In this document: positions 9,173 through 18,581 of the stretch, piece after piece
How the letters are laid out: the number at the start of each line of letters is the position of its first letter
Position numbering within the stretch: position 1 is the stretch's first letter
Source: Chroococcidiopsidaceae cyanobacterium YX2bin18
GTDB taxonomy: Bacteria; Cyanobacteriota; Cyanobacteriia; Cyanobacteriales; Chroococcidiopsidaceae
Reading direction: 5' to 3'
DNA: 64,000 nucleotides
Assembly: GCA_030446505.1 (NCBI GenBank)
Contig: JAUJND010000007.1
Coordinates: 1-64,000, forward strand
Notes under the pieces: model-generated
Database searches by the model: none
What the model was told of the DNA's origin: nothing
What the model saw: only the letters and a program-made list of their open reading frames with translations
Program-made: the position numbers and the translations under genes

Positions 9173-9290
9173 CGACTATTACATAAAAAGCCGATTGGGA
9201 GATTAATTCCAATTTAAGGACAATTTGTTGTAATTCTTAGTTTAATCGCTTATAGTCTACGGACAATAAGACCTATTGATAGGAGCGATT

Positions 9291-9617
9291 GTGAATAGAG
9301 ATCAATTGACACTGCTTGGCTGCTCTGGATCTTTAGCATTTATGCTGTTAACGAGTAATGCTGCAAAAGCTGGCAAGAGCGTGCCTAAAGATTTAGTTGA
9401 TATAGAGTTTAGAGCGCCTAATGTCGAAGCAGTTAATACACCCGTTGCTCAAGAAGATCCTCAATCTCCACTACAAGACGCATTAAACGTTAATAGTGAC
9501 AGAATAGGAGATTTAGCCGCCGCTAAGTTTGGTTGTGACTGTGCCGCTCATCGAAACCGGGTAGTTCAGATGCTACAGACAGGCAAGCTAAATCTTAATC
9601 AGCGAGCAAATTTTTAG
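9291..9617 (+). CDS. small exported cyanobacterial protein
   Basis: A 108-residue protein with an N-terminal signal-like stretch (QLTLLGCSGSLAFMLLTSNAAKA) and a C-terminal segment GDLAAAKFGCDCAAHRNRVVQ containing a CDC motif. I know no function. The start is the GTG at 9291, behind AGGAG at 9281-9285; the earlier in-frame start used by a longer ORF lacks a binding site. Its stop overlaps by a few bases the stop of the convergent znuB. Confidence 0.6.
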   Translation: MNRDQLTLLGCSGSLAFMLLTSNAAKAGKSVPKDLVDIEFRAPNVEAVNTPVAQEDPQSPLQDALNVNSDRIGDLAAAKFGCDCAAHRNRVVQMLQTGKLNLNQRANF

Positions 9618-10498
9618 CCTCGCCTCAAGTCTTTCAATTGACGAAAGATTCTAGTTGAGCGATCCACCATTTCCGGGCGAGTTAAAATTCCTTGGTTGGG
9701 GCTAAAAAGCACTGCCAGTAAAAATAGCCCGAACCCAACTAATACAATAGATGGTCCTGAAGGGACATTCAAGTAATAGCTAACATACATACCACTGATA
9801 CTGGAAATTACGCCAATAATCGCACCAAGTACCATCATTTGGTGCAGTTCTTTAACAAATAGATAAGCTGTAATTGCTGGACCTACTAGTAGCGAAACTA
9901 CTAAGACAACACCTACTGTTTGCATACTGGCAATGATGGTAAGGGTGACGGCAGCCATTAAACCAAAGTAAATTAAATTTACAGGTAGCCCGATTGCTTC
10001 TGCTCCATCGCGAGCAAAAGTGTAAAATAGCAGTTCTTTATAAAATAGTTTAACTAAGCTTAAAATAAGCAGAGTAACAACAACTGTACGCCCTACATCA
10101 GTCAACGTTACTCCTAAGATATCGCCAAATAAAAAACTATCCAAATCCAACTTATTTCGCAGCAAGGTAATCAGCAGCACACCCAAAGCAAAAAAACTTG
10201 AGAAAATTAAAGCCATCACTGCATCAACTTTGATCCGAGTTTGGGAGCGCAACCAAGCAATTAAAAAAGCACTCAAAAGACCAGAGACAAATGCTCCGAA
10301 TAAAATATTGACTCGCAAAAAAAAGGCGATCGCAAGCCCCGGTAAAACCGAATGCGCCATCACATCTCCCAATAATGCCATCCGTTGCACTATTAGGTAT
10401 GTACCAACAACTGGGCAGAGAACACCAACCAGAATACCTGTAATTAGAGCATTCCGCATAAATTCAAAAGCTAGCGGTTCTAACAGCCATTCCAGCAC
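9614..10498 (-). CDS. znuB: zinc ABC transporter permease ZnuB
   Basis: A 294-residue ABC-3 family permease with about eight membrane helices. Family markers are LITGILVGVLCPVVGTYLI, MALLGDVMAHSVLPGLA (the cytoplasmic coupling motif) and VGVVLVVSLLVGPAITAYL. The start is a GTG at 10498 with GGAGGAG just upstream, 19 nt after znuC. It forms the membrane channel for ZnuA-delivered zinc. Manganese permeases of the same family look similar; the Zur box and neighbouring CobW gene favour zinc. Confidence 0.9.
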   Translation of the reverse strand: MLEWLLEPLAFEFMRNALITGILVGVLCPVVGTYLIVQRMALLGDVMAHSVLPGLAIAFFLRVNILFGAFVSGLLSAFLIAWLRSQTRIKVDAVMALIFSSFFALGVLLITLLRNKLDLDSFLFGDILGVTLTDVGRTVVVTLLILSLVKLFYKELLFYTFARDGAEAIGLPVNLIYFGLMAAVTLTIIASMQTVGVVLVVSLLVGPAITAYLFVKELHQMMVLGAIIGVISSISGMYVSYYLNVPSGPSIVLVGFGLFLLAVLFSPNQGILTRPEMVDRSTRIFRQLKDLRRG

Positions 10499-10517
10499 GT
10501 TTCTACTCCTCCTTACT

Positions 10518-11267
10518 TCAACAAAAATACATTGTTTCTTTAGATTGATGGAAGCGTTGCGGCTGTGGACAAACACCGTAAGCACATTGAATATTCTCTA
10601 GAGTCATCACCTCAATTGGAGAACCATTAGCAATCAACCGTTGGTTCAACAACAGTAGCCGATCATAGTGATTCAAAGCTTCCCCCCATTCATGACAACT
10701 TATCAGCAGAGTTTTACCTTGCGCCTTGAGTTCAGCATAAATCTCTAGGATTAGCGCTTCAGTCTTTTTATCTACTGCTGTCAATGGTTCATCAAATAGG
10801 AAAAGTTCTGCTTGCTGGGCTATAGCCCTAGCGAGAAATACCCGTTGCTGTTGTCCCCCTGACAATTCCCCAATTTGGCGATCGCGCAGACCGAACATTT
10901 CCACCCGTAGCAAAGCCTCTTTGACGACTTCCCTAGATGTACGACTTGGAGCGTGAAACCAGCCTGCATGGGCTGTACGTGCCATCATGACGACATTCCA
11001 GACTGTGATCGGATAGTCCCAGTCAATTTGCGAACGCTGGGGAACATAGGCTACCTGTTGCCGTTGTTGCTTGAGTGGTAAGCCTTGATAAATTACTTGA
11101 CCTTCCCTAATTGGAATCAAGTTAAGTATTGCCTTAATCAGCGTACTTTTACCCGCTCCGTTCGGTCCAATCAAACCTACTAGTCTCCCGGCTGCCAGCT
11201 TAAAACAAACATCCGCCAGTGCTTGAATACCCCGATAGTTGACAGATAGGTGACGAACCTCTAGCAT
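10518..11267 (-). CDS. znuC: zinc ABC transporter ATPase ZnuC
   Basis: A 249-residue ABC ATPase: Walker A GPNGAGKST near residue 34, Q-loop region VAYVPQRSQ, signature LSGGQQQR, Walker B LFLFDEP, and the switch His in ISCHEWGEAL. It powers ZnuB. The start codon lies about 15 nt from a Zur box shared with divergent znuA, and the gene runs into znuB as an operon. Confidence 0.92.
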   Translation of the reverse strand: MLEVRHLSVNYRGIQALADVCFKLAAGRLVGLIGPNGAGKSTLIKAILNLIPIREGQVIYQGLPLKQQRQQVAYVPQRSQIDWDYPITVWNVVMMARTAHAGWFHAPSRTSREVVKEALLRVEMFGLRDRQIGELSGGQQQRVFLARAIAQQAELFLFDEPLTAVDKKTEALILEIYAELKAQGKTLLISCHEWGEALNHYDRLLLLNQRLIANGSPIEVMTLENIQCAYGVCPQPQRFHQSKETMYFC

Positions 11268-11281
11268 ACTTGTTTATATAA

Positions 11282-11296
11282 TGATAATCATTCTCA
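11282..11296. promoter_or_regulatory. Zur box between znuC and znuA
   Basis: TGATAATCATTCTCA, a near-perfect 7-1-7 palindrome placed between the divergent znuCB and znuA starts. One site could repress both directions when zinc is plentiful. Its core matches the two operators upstream of the CobW-family gene. Confidence 0.78.
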
Positions 11297-11316
11297 TAGA
11301 CTATATCAAGTTGCTT

Positions 11317-12343
11317 ATGCTGTGTAAACGCTTGCCTACAAAAGGTAGTCGCATCTGGGGTTTAACTACGCTATTGATACTTATGAATCTGAGTGGATGC
11401 AATACAGCCCCTCAGACAAATGAGTCTACTACCACTCCTACAGTACCTAGTGTTAATGAGGCTAACACTACTACGGAGCCTCAAGGCGATCGCCCAACCA
11501 TCGTAGCAACCACCAGCGTTATTTGTGGTTTAACCCAGGAAATTGCTGGCAATACAGTTGACCTCAAATGCTTGATTACATCAGGATCTGATCCTCACGA
11601 GTACCAGCCCAATCCAGAAGATAGCAAGGCAATTGAACAAGCTGACTTGATTCTCTACGGTGGCTACAACTTTGAACCAGACTTGATCAAATTAATTAAC
11701 GCCACCTCAAATCCTGCACCCAAAGTTGCTGTAGATGAAGTCGCCGTTCCTAAGCCGCAACAGTTTGAGGACGAGGGTGAAACAGTTACAGATCCTCATG
11801 TTTGGCATAATGCTCAGAATGGTATTCGGATGGCACAGGTTATCAACAAGAGTTTGGCAGAATTAAAAACCAAATCAAGCTGCACTCTACGCTAATAACA
11901 CGCAAAAACTTACATCGGAACTAGCTCAAATAGATAGCTGGATTAAATCTCAAATTGCTACCATTCCTGCTACTCAAGGTCAATTAATTACTACTCACGA
12001 TGCGTTTGGTTACTACTCCAAAGCTTACAATGTGCCAATCAAAGGAGCGCTAGGTGGTATTAGTACCGAAGAGAAACCGACACCAACACGGGTGACAGAA
12101 CTAGTTAAAACTATTAAGACGGCTGGTGTTCCGACAATTTTTGCTGAAGCAACAATTAACCCGAAGCTAATTCAAACTGTAGCTAAAGAAGCGAATGTTA
12201 AAGTTTCAGACAGAGAACTTTTTGCCGATGGGTTGGGGGAAAAGGGGACAGAGGGTGACACTTACCAAAAGATGCTGATTGCTAATACGGAAACAATTGT
12301 AGAAGGGCTGGGAGGGAAGTACACTGCTTTTCAACCAAAGTAA
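11317..12343 (+). pseudogene. znuA: zinc-binding lipoprotein ZnuA, frameshifted
   Basis: The periplasmic zinc-binding component of the ZnuABC importer. The first part has a lipoprotein signal (LLILMNLSGC), then IVATTSVICGLTQEIAG, the metal ligand His in SGSDPHEYQP and another in DPHVWHNAQNG. Near 11875 a one-base shift moves the rest into another frame: LITTHDAFGYYSKAY (third His), TIFAEATINPKLIQ and the end YTAFQPK at 12343. All ligands are therefore present if the shift is a sequence error. It is divergent from znuCB under a shared Zur box. Confidence 0.88.
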
Positions 12344-12358
12344 GTAAGCAACTTTTAG

Positions 12359-12473
12359 AGCTAATATCGTCTTTGCCACTGGAAGTTATGAGCGAGAATT
12401 GAGAGGCACTCCCAAAGCTGGAGCAAGTTTTAAGCCGTTTAAGTTGATATATACAGTTGCAATGCCACGTTGA
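12359..12473 (+). pseudogene. 3' fragment of secreted HEV-type protein gene
   Basis: Only the C-terminal end is present: ANIVFATGSYERELRGT, then PKAGASFKPFKLIYTVAMPR and a TGA. It matches the last 38 residues of the secreted protein encoded at 55292-55733 (VGSYQLELSGTAKAGASFKP...). A second fragment at 54379-54480 is nearly identical in DNA to this one. It has no start and no upstream part, so it is a relic directly behind znuA. Confidence 0.7.
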
Positions 12474-12668
12474 ATCAAGAAAGAATAACCAAGCGCTATA
12501 CCATCAGTAGGATACTTATGTTTGTACTAGCAATAGTTCTAGGTTTCAGAATTTTTAGAGTGGAAGTGTAACCGTTGACAGCGAAACGCTACTAGTGGTA
12601 TAGCGACCGTAATCGTGGCGGAAGCTTCTTGATAGCTATATTTTAAACAGGTGTGAGGACAAGGAGAA

Positions 12669-14539
12669 ATGATCAAAACTTTGGGGAACTGTCTACTAAC
12701 TAATCCAGTTTGTGGAGTAATACTAATTGTTGGTGTTACGGCTGGAAATCCTTTACTAGCAGAAACAACAACCGCTAAAGTAGCTCAACCACTAGCGGCA
12801 GAAAATCTAGAGAAGGACTTAATAATCTCAGCAACGCGATTAAATCCATTAAGTGAAATACAAGTAGCTAATACTACTCAGATTGCTAGTAATAGCTTGA
12901 GTAATGCTGAGGTAATGCCAGTGCCAGCAGTATCCAATTTTGAACCTCCTAGTGTCGGAGCAATCAGCCAATCCAATCAAAGTGTTGATTCTAACAGCGC
13001 ACTTTCACAAGTTACATCTGTTTCTCAGCTATCTGACGTTCAACCTACAGACTGGGCGTTCCAAGCGTTGCAATCGCTGGTAGAGCGCTATGGTTGCATT
13101 GCGGGATATCCCGATGGTACTACCGCGGTAATCGGGCGCTGACAAGATACGAGTTTGCTGCTGGTGTGAATGCTTGCTTAGATCGCGTCAATGAACTAAT
13201 TGCCACTGCCGCATCTAACCAAGTCAGTAGAGAAGATTTAACCACACTGCAAAGATTGCAAGAGGAATTTGCAGGCGAACTGGCAACTCTGCGCGGACGT
13301 GTAGATGCAGTAGAAGCAGTTACAGCAGAATTAGAAGCAAATCAATTTTCTACCACGACTAAACTTGCTGGAGAAGTTGTAGTCGGGGTAGCAGGTATCG
13401 TTACAGGAGAGAATGCTGCTGGCGAGGATCTGGATGACTCAACAGTGCTGGTGGATCGGGCGCGTCTCGAATTTGAAACCAGTTTTACGGGGCGCGATCT
13501 TTTGTTTACAAGACTTGCAACCGGAAATTTTGCTGGATTCAGTACAGTTACTGGTACAGCCGAAGGTGAACTTGCTTTTACACAAGATGAAGGCAATGAT
13601 CTAGGTCTGGAAGTTTTGTTGTATTCCCTCCCCATTAGCGAAAGTACAGAAGTTATTTTTGGCGCAACTGGTACTGCATTTGATGATTTTGCTAGTACAG
13701 TTAATTTCTTGGATGGGGACGGTGGCTCTGGGGCGCTGTCTGCTTTTGGGACACGCAATCCAATTTATTACCTGGGTGATGGTGCAGGTTTGGCACTCCG
13801 GCAACAACTGGGCGATCGCTTTGAATTGAGTTTAGGATATTTGGCAGGTGAGGCGAATGAGCCAGTAGCTGGTAGTGGTCTACTAAATGGACCTTACAGC
13901 GCTCTGGCACAGTTGCTGTTTAAGCCGAGTGATCGCTTCAATATTGGCTTAACTTACATCAATTCCTACAATGCTAATGATACGGGTACTGGTAGCGGTC
14001 GGACAAACTTCTCTCAGTTTGATGATGTTTTCTTTGAGGATCTTGGTTTAGAAGCGCTTGATGTCCCAACTAGCAGCAATTCTTACGGAGTGGAATTATC
14101 CTGGCAACTCAGCGATAACTTTGTCTTGGGAGGTTGGGTTGGATACACTAACACTCAACTACTCTCTACTTTAGGAGGGCTTGTTGAGCGTGGAGGTATT
14201 GATGTTTTTAACTATGCCGTAACTCTGGCATTTCCTGACTTAGGTGGTGAGGGAAATTTATTGGGTTTCGTTGTCGGGATGGAGCCAAAGCTAACTGATA
14301 CCAGTATCAGCTTAAACCCTACCGCAGTTGCCCAATTAGTAGCGGCAAACCCAGACTTAGCACTTCCAGATTTAGGCGAGGATGAGGATACGTCTTTACA
14401 TATTGAGGGGTTTTACCAGTTGCAGCTTACAGAAAACATTACCCTCACGCCAGGGTTTATCTGGATTACAGCACCTGACTTCAACAATGACAATCAAGAT
14501 ATTGTGATTGGGGCAGTAAGAACCACGTTCTCTTTCTAA
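12669..14539 (+). pseudogene. SLH-domain OprB-type porin, frameshifted
   Basis: A cyanobacterial outer-membrane porin: signal peptide, a Ser/Asn-rich linker, then the SLH domain (SDVQPTDWAFQALQSLVERY, GCIAGYPDGT) that binds peptidoglycan. Near 13125 a one-base deletion shifts the frame, and the domain continues as YRGNRALTRYEFAAGVNACL, a coiled-coil (LQRLQEEFAGELATLRGRV) and a long OprB beta-barrel ending in the aromatic TTFSF at 14539. Start ATG at 12669 with AGGAGAA. Its place after znuA suggests a role in outer-membrane passage of metal or small solutes, but I see no Zur box in front of it. Confidence 0.85.
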
Positions 14540-14646
14540 ACTCGCTGCTTAAAATAATTTAGCTCATTATTCCCAAGTTGAGCCTGGGGACAATGAGTCT
14601 CTGGATATTATCAGGATTGCTAGTAATTCCTGTTAATTAAAAAAAC

Positions 14647-14690
14647 GACCAGCTCACCGTTTCAGCTGGTCTAAAAAGTTTTTGTTACGT
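14647..14690. terminator. hairpin terminator after the porin
   Basis: Stem GACCAGCT (14647-14654) pairs with AGCTGGTC (14664-14671), preceded by A5 and followed by TAAAAAGTTTTTG. It lies 105 nt behind the porin stop on the plus strand and also upstream of the convergent rqcH gene. Confidence 0.7.
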
Positions 14691-14862
14691 TGTCGTCTCA
14701 ATTTGAGGAAACCCAAACTGCGCGTTCCCAAAGCTACAGCGGGTTACAAACCTAATTGTTTCCTCTTTTGGATCACATTGTAACAGGATACACAAACTTT
14801 TTAATTAAACTTCATGGTTTCTTGATATAAGTATCCCAGATGGTAGATGTAGCAACCTATAG

Positions 14863-16632
14863 TTACAACTCAGGCTGAACTATCTGCATGAGATATGTAT
14901 TTGTCCGCTGGGGCTGTCCCCAAAGAATACGCTCTTGTTTGTAAATTGCAATGCCTGGCTTAGCTCCCCTAGGCTTATAAACGTGCTTTGGTTCGGTATA
15001 AACAACCGACACTTGCTCACTTTGGCGGGAGCGACTGTAGTAGGCGGCAAAGTCAGCTGCAAACTGTAAATCTGCTACATCTGGCACAGCCCCAGGTTCT
15101 AGACGCAGTAGCACATGGCTACCTGGAATTTCTTGAGCGTGGAACCAGAGGTCGTAATCCCCAGCCAGCCGAAAGGTCAGCTGGTCATTTTGGCGGTTGT
15201 TGCGACCGATTAACAATTCAAAGCCACTGGGAGTGCGGTAACGATGAAAGTTCGTGCTTGGTACTTCGGTAGAACTACGACGACCAGATTCTGGTTCCAA
15301 ATACCGTTGCTGAATCAACTCCTCACGGATTTCTTTCAGCGCTTCTAGATCTTCTGCTGTTTGATATTTGTCTATTTGATCGTTAGCGTCGCTTAACAAA
15401 GTTATCGCCGCTTCTACCTGCTCTAAATACTCAATTTCCGCTTTCACTTCTTTAAGTAGTGGCTCTACAGCAGTTCGAGCACGTTTGAGCTTTTGGTGAC
15501 GCTTGTAGAGACTTTGAGCATTTTGAACAGCATTTTTCTCCGGCTCCAAATTAATTGTGACTGGGTTGCCAGTGTCAAAGTCCGGCAGGTTAATTAGCTT
15601 CATTCCTGGTTCCCAATCTTGGAGGTGAGCCATCAGTAAGTCAGCCTGTTGTCGATACTCGTCTGCACGATCAGATTGCTGCAAGCGTTCTTCAAAGGTA
15701 CGAGCTTTGAGGCGCAATTTTGCCAAAATATTATTCAGTTTCTGGCTTAGGGCATGGTGTAACTGAGTAAACTCCTGTTGATTTAACTCTATGGTGTAGT
15801 AGCGATTGAGCAAGTCTTGCATATCTTTAGCTGGCTCAACACCCCAACCAAGTACTGTGTATCCTTTGTCAGTCCACATTGGTTGAAACTGGGATTTGTC
15901 TACAGCTTGCAACCATTCTTGCCAATACCGAAATAGCTGTTGCCAGTCGGACACTGCTAGAGTATCAGTGGATTGATCCGGATCTAGCCCTGCTACTTGC
16001 GCGATTGACTGCACCAAAGTAGGGCTTAAACCCCGGTAACTCTTGAGTAGACAGCGACGCACTGCTCCTGGGACTAAGCTCACTCGTTCTTGCCAACGCT
16101 GCTGGGATTCGCTCAAACTTGGGATAGCACTAGTTAATGACGGTGGGGGTTCATAAGGCTGTCCGGTTTGAATCGGACGAATGCTGGATTGCTTCTGACT
16201 GACTTGATGAGCGGCAGTAACGATGATATTGGTTGAGTCGGTAAGGATAACATTGCTGTATTTGCCCATAATTTCGACGTAGAGATGCCACAGTGCGGCT
16301 TCCCCTGGACGACGGGCAAACTGGAGATCCACAACACGCTCCCAAGGCGCGATCGCCTTAATTTCTACCAGTGCCAACCCATTTAGTTGGTGCAGCAGTT
16401 GTTGGCTGAAAGTAAACGTATCAGGTATTCGGGGTGGCGATGAGCCGATGCAAATATGAGCAGCTTGGGGATGCCAGCAAATTTCTAGCCACCCTCGCTG
16501 ATTGAGTGTGCGTAACAACAGCGCAATTGTGTAGCGATCGCGCTGATACACTTGTTCGCTGCGGGCTGGTAGCCAGCGATCGCGTATTTCGCTACAAGCG
16601 GCGGTTAGGGTAGTAAAATCAACTGCTTGCAA
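14863..16632 (-). CDS. rqcH: NFACT-family ribosome quality-control protein RqcH
   Basis: A 589-residue Rqc2/RqcH (FbpA-like) protein that binds stalled 50S-peptidyl-tRNA complexes and adds C-terminal Ala tails. Layout: NFACT-N (1-220), HhH region (SPTLVQSIAQVAGLDPDQS), a long coiled coil (about 300-440, KLNNILAKLRLKARTFEERL), and the NFACT-R/DUF814 domain (YRTPSGFELLIGRNNRQND, DLWFHAQEIPGSHVLLR). The frame is intact over 1.77 kb. In cyanobacteria it is commonly found next to remA and gmk, as here (divergent). Confidence 0.92.
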   Translation of the reverse strand: MQAVDFTTLTAACSEIRDRWLPARSEQVYQRDRYTIALLLRTLNQRGWLEICWHPQAAHICIGSSPPRIPDTFTFSQQLLHQLNGLALVEIKAIAPWERVVDLQFARRPGEAALWHLYVEIMGKYSNVILTDSTNIIVTAAHQVSQKQSSIRPIQTGQPYEPPPSLTSAIPSLSESQQRWQERVSLVPGAVRRCLLKSYRGLSPTLVQSIAQVAGLDPDQSTDTLAVSDWQQLFRYWQEWLQAVDKSQFQPMWTDKGYTVLGWGVEPAKDMQDLLNRYYTIELNQQEFTQLHHALSQKLNNILAKLRLKARTFEERLQQSDRADEYRQQADLLMAHLQDWEPGMKLINLPDFDTGNPVTINLEPEKNAVQNAQSLYKRHQKLKRARTAVEPLLKEVKAEIEYLEQVEAAITLLSDANDQIDKYQTAEDLEALKEIREELIQQRYLEPESGRRSSTEVPSTNFHRYRTPSGFELLIGRNNRQNDQLTFRLAGDYDLWFHAQEIPGSHVLLRLEPGAVPDVADLQFAADFAAYYSRSRQSEQVSVVYTEPKHVYKPRGAKPGIAIYKQERILWGQPQRTNTYLMQIVQPEL

Positions 16633-16906
16633 AACGAGTCATCTTTTAACAGGGGCTGGGAATTAGGGATTAGTGAAGGAAGTTTATTTACTACATGGCA
16701 GTACTTTTTATGTTATGAGGTTAAACACTTATCCATCGCTCTACCTAATGAAAGATATCTAAGGGTAGATATGGTTGCAGAATAAAGATCCAGAACCTAA
16801 AAACCAGGTTTTTGGGGATTTTAGCCTTGTAAGTCCAAATTTTTGTGGATACCATGAAAAGTAAGTTTTTAAAAGCTTCTCACACGGCGCTTTGCGTTAG
16901 TTTTTC

Positions 16907-17170
16907 ATGGACATTCAGCTAATCAACATCGGTTTTGGTAACATTGTATCTGCCAACCGAGTAGTTGCCATTGTCAGTCCAGAGTCTGCCCCAATTAAGC
17001 GGATCATTACTGATGCACGAGATCGAGGTCAGTTGATTGATGCAACTTATGGTCGCCGTACTAGGGCTGTAATTATTACCGATTCCAGCCATGTAATTCT
17101 CTCGGCAATTCAGCCAGAAACGGTGGCGAATCGCTTTGTAATCAGTCGCGATCAAAATCTAGATAATTAG
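16907..17170 (+). CDS. remA: RemA/DUF370 family protein
   Basis: An 87-residue RemA-like DNA-binding protein: [20 protein letters not shown], then [20 protein letters not shown] and [19 protein letters not shown]. In Bacillus RemA activates matrix genes; its role in cyanobacteria is unclear. It precedes gmk by 52 nt, the usual cyanobacterial arrangement. Confidence 0.9.
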   Translation: MDIQLINIGFGNIVSANRVVAIVSPESAPIKRIITDARDRGQLIDATYGRRTRAVIITDSSHVILSAIQPETVANRFVISRDQNLDN

Positions 17171-17222
17171 TCTTGTTTTACGCTAGATCAGATTTAATAT
17201 ATTCACTTAAGAATTTACCCAG

Positions 17223-17825
17223 ATGACGCAACTTTTGCCTACAGACGCTGCTACAACCAACGAATGCCTGCCAAGTGGGAGGCTGATTGTTTTAACAGGT
17301 CCCAGTGGAGTTGGCAAAGGCACCTTACTGCGACGGCTACATCAGCGTTATCCAGATCTGTATTTTTCAATTTCAGTAACTACCCGTTCCCCCCGTCAAA
17401 ACGAGATCCACGGGAAAGACTATTACTTTGTTAGCCGCAGCGATTTTGAACGCATGATTGCTAGCAGTGAACTCTTGGAGTGGGCTGAGTTTGCTGGTAA
17501 CTACTACGGTACTCCTCGTGAATCGGTGGAAAAGCAAATTTCTCAGGGCAAGTGCGTGCTACTGGAAATTGAGCTTCAAGGAGCACGAAAAATTTACAAT
17601 ATATTTCCTCAAGCCCTCCGCATTTTTATTCAACCGCCTTCTTTAAAAGAACTAGAGCAACGCCTACGCGGTCGTGGTCAGGAATCTGAAGAAGTAATTG
17701 CCCGTCGTCTCTGCCGCGCTAAAGAAGAAATTAAGGCGGCTAATGAGTTCGATTTTCAGATTACTAATGATAATATTGAAGCCGCTTTAAAGCAGCTAGA
17801 AGTAATTTTATTTGGATCGCGCTAG
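17223..17825 (+). CDS. gmk: guanylate kinase
   Basis: Converts GMP to GDP with ATP. The 200-residue protein has the P-loop GPSGVGKG near residue 26, the GMP-binding SVTTRSPRQNEIHGKDYYFV segment, EWAEFAGNYYGTP and the LID region RLRGRGQESEEVIARRL. The N-terminal 18 residues are an extra extension relative to the core. Start ATG at 17223. It forms an operon with remA. Confidence 0.95.
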   Translation: MTQLLPTDAATTNECLPSGRLIVLTGPSGVGKGTLLRRLHQRYPDLYFSISVTTRSPRQNEIHGKDYYFVSRSDFERMIASSELLEWAEFAGNYYGTPRESVEKQISQGKCVLLEIELQGARKIYNIFPQALRIFIQPPSLKELEQRLRGRGQESEEVIARRLCRAKEEIKAANEFDFQITNDNIEAALKQLEVILFGSR

Positions 17826-17886
17826 GCGATCGCGGTAACTCAAGCAGCAGAAAGATTTAATATCTGTAGTCTGGAGTGCCAGCGCT

Positions 17887-18036
17887 TCACTTACCCGACA
17901 GCAAGTAAATAAGCAGATGCCAAACAAAGCGTGATGCCAAAGGCAGATCGCGTGGCGACACAAACCCCTCAGTAAACAGTAGCCTCAATTCATCTGGGGT
18001 TAAAATCTTCCCCTGTTCGTTGCCTACAACTTTCAT
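17887..18036 (-). CDS. 49-residue small protein
   Basis: An ATG-started ORF: MKVVGNEQGKILTPDELRLL, then FVSPRDLPLASRFVWHLLIY and LLSGK. Composition is protein-like, with an amphipathic first half and a hydrophobic helix at the end that could attach to a membrane. I do not know its function. It lies on the minus strand, convergent with gmk. It is too short to be certain, but the regular helix-forming pattern favours a real gene. Confidence 0.5.
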   Translation of the reverse strand: MKVVGNEQGKILTPDELRLLFTEGFVSPRDLPLASRFVWHLLIYLLSGK

Positions 18037-18065
18037 CGCCTAATTTTTGGAATTATCAGCAGACT

Positions 18066-18087
18066 ACACGAAAGTTAGATTTCGTGT
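18066..18087. other. hairpin between small genes
   Basis: An 8-bp perfect inverted repeat, ACACGAAA and TTTCGTGT, with a 6-nt loop, 30 nt upstream of the small gene that starts at 18036. It may be an RNA hairpin; no T-run follows, so termination is doubtful. Confidence 0.35.
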
Positions 18088-18169
18088 AATTAGCACATCA
18101 AACCCGCCCAAATAGGTTACTTTAGTTGTTTTGCACAGCCAAAACACTGACTTATTGAGAATAGCTCAA

Positions 18170-18190
18170 CCCCTTGTTAGTGACAAGGGG
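18170..18190. terminator. GC-rich hairpin after small membrane gene
   Basis: CCCCTTGT and ACAAGGGG form an 8-bp stem with a 5-nt loop. It lies just past the stop of the minus-strand gene at 18213, so it could end its transcript, although no clear T tract follows on that strand. Confidence 0.45.
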
Positions 18191-18212
18191 AGCAAGTTGG
18201 CGATTTGTGGGA

Positions 18213-18350
18213 TTAGCGCTTGACCAAATAAATCAAAGTAGCTGTTCCACCAGTAGCAAATAAGACCGCTTTAAAGGAGCCATATTTCAGTATCCCTGGA
18301 ATATTCCAAAGGTATAGAACGAAAATTGTAGCGGCTATGATGTTCTTCAT
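18213..18350 (-). CDS. 45-residue single-pass membrane protein
   Basis: MKNIIAATIFVLYLWNIPGI, then KYGSFKAVLFATGGTATLIY and VKR. Two hydrophobic stretches separated by Pro-Gly suggest one or two short membrane helices with a basic end. It is not PsaI, PsaM or PsaX by sequence. It lies downstream of the psaL genes on the same strand, so a photosynthetic-membrane link is possible but unproven. Confidence 0.5.
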   Translation of the reverse strand: MKNIIAATIFVLYLWNIPGILKYGSFKAVLFATGGTATLIYLVKR

Positions 18351-18439
18351 CAATTCTTAGTCGAATCAGTAGGGGCTTATATGTCTAAGCTACCTTTTTT
18401 GCCGCTTGGTTGCACAAAGCTTATGCAAGAAGTCTATTA

Positions 18440-18561
18440 CTTTAAACCTCAAATATAAAGACACAAAGATTGTAAAGTCTGCTTTTCCTAATTTTTAGGA
18501 GCAACTACACCTTATCTTTCTTTGTGTCTTCGAGGTTATCTACACCCGTTCCGCAACGGGT
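18440..18561. repeat. inverted-repeat element downstream of psaL
   Basis: The outer arms are AACCTCAAATATAAAGACAC near 18441 and its imperfect complement GTGTCTTCGAGGTT near 18523-18536, about 95 bases apart. Next to it is a short hairpin, ACCCGTT/AACGGGT (18544-18561). This resembles MITE-like intergenic repeats common in cyanobacteria. It sits right after the psaL stop at 18582 and may end that transcript. Confidence 0.5.
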
Positions 18562-18581
18562 ACTAAACTATCTCCACAGAA

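Noticed and set aside
13342-13910. Several ORFs antisense to the porin
   Set aside because: Low-complexity Ser/Pro/Thr translations that mirror the porin codons; shadows.
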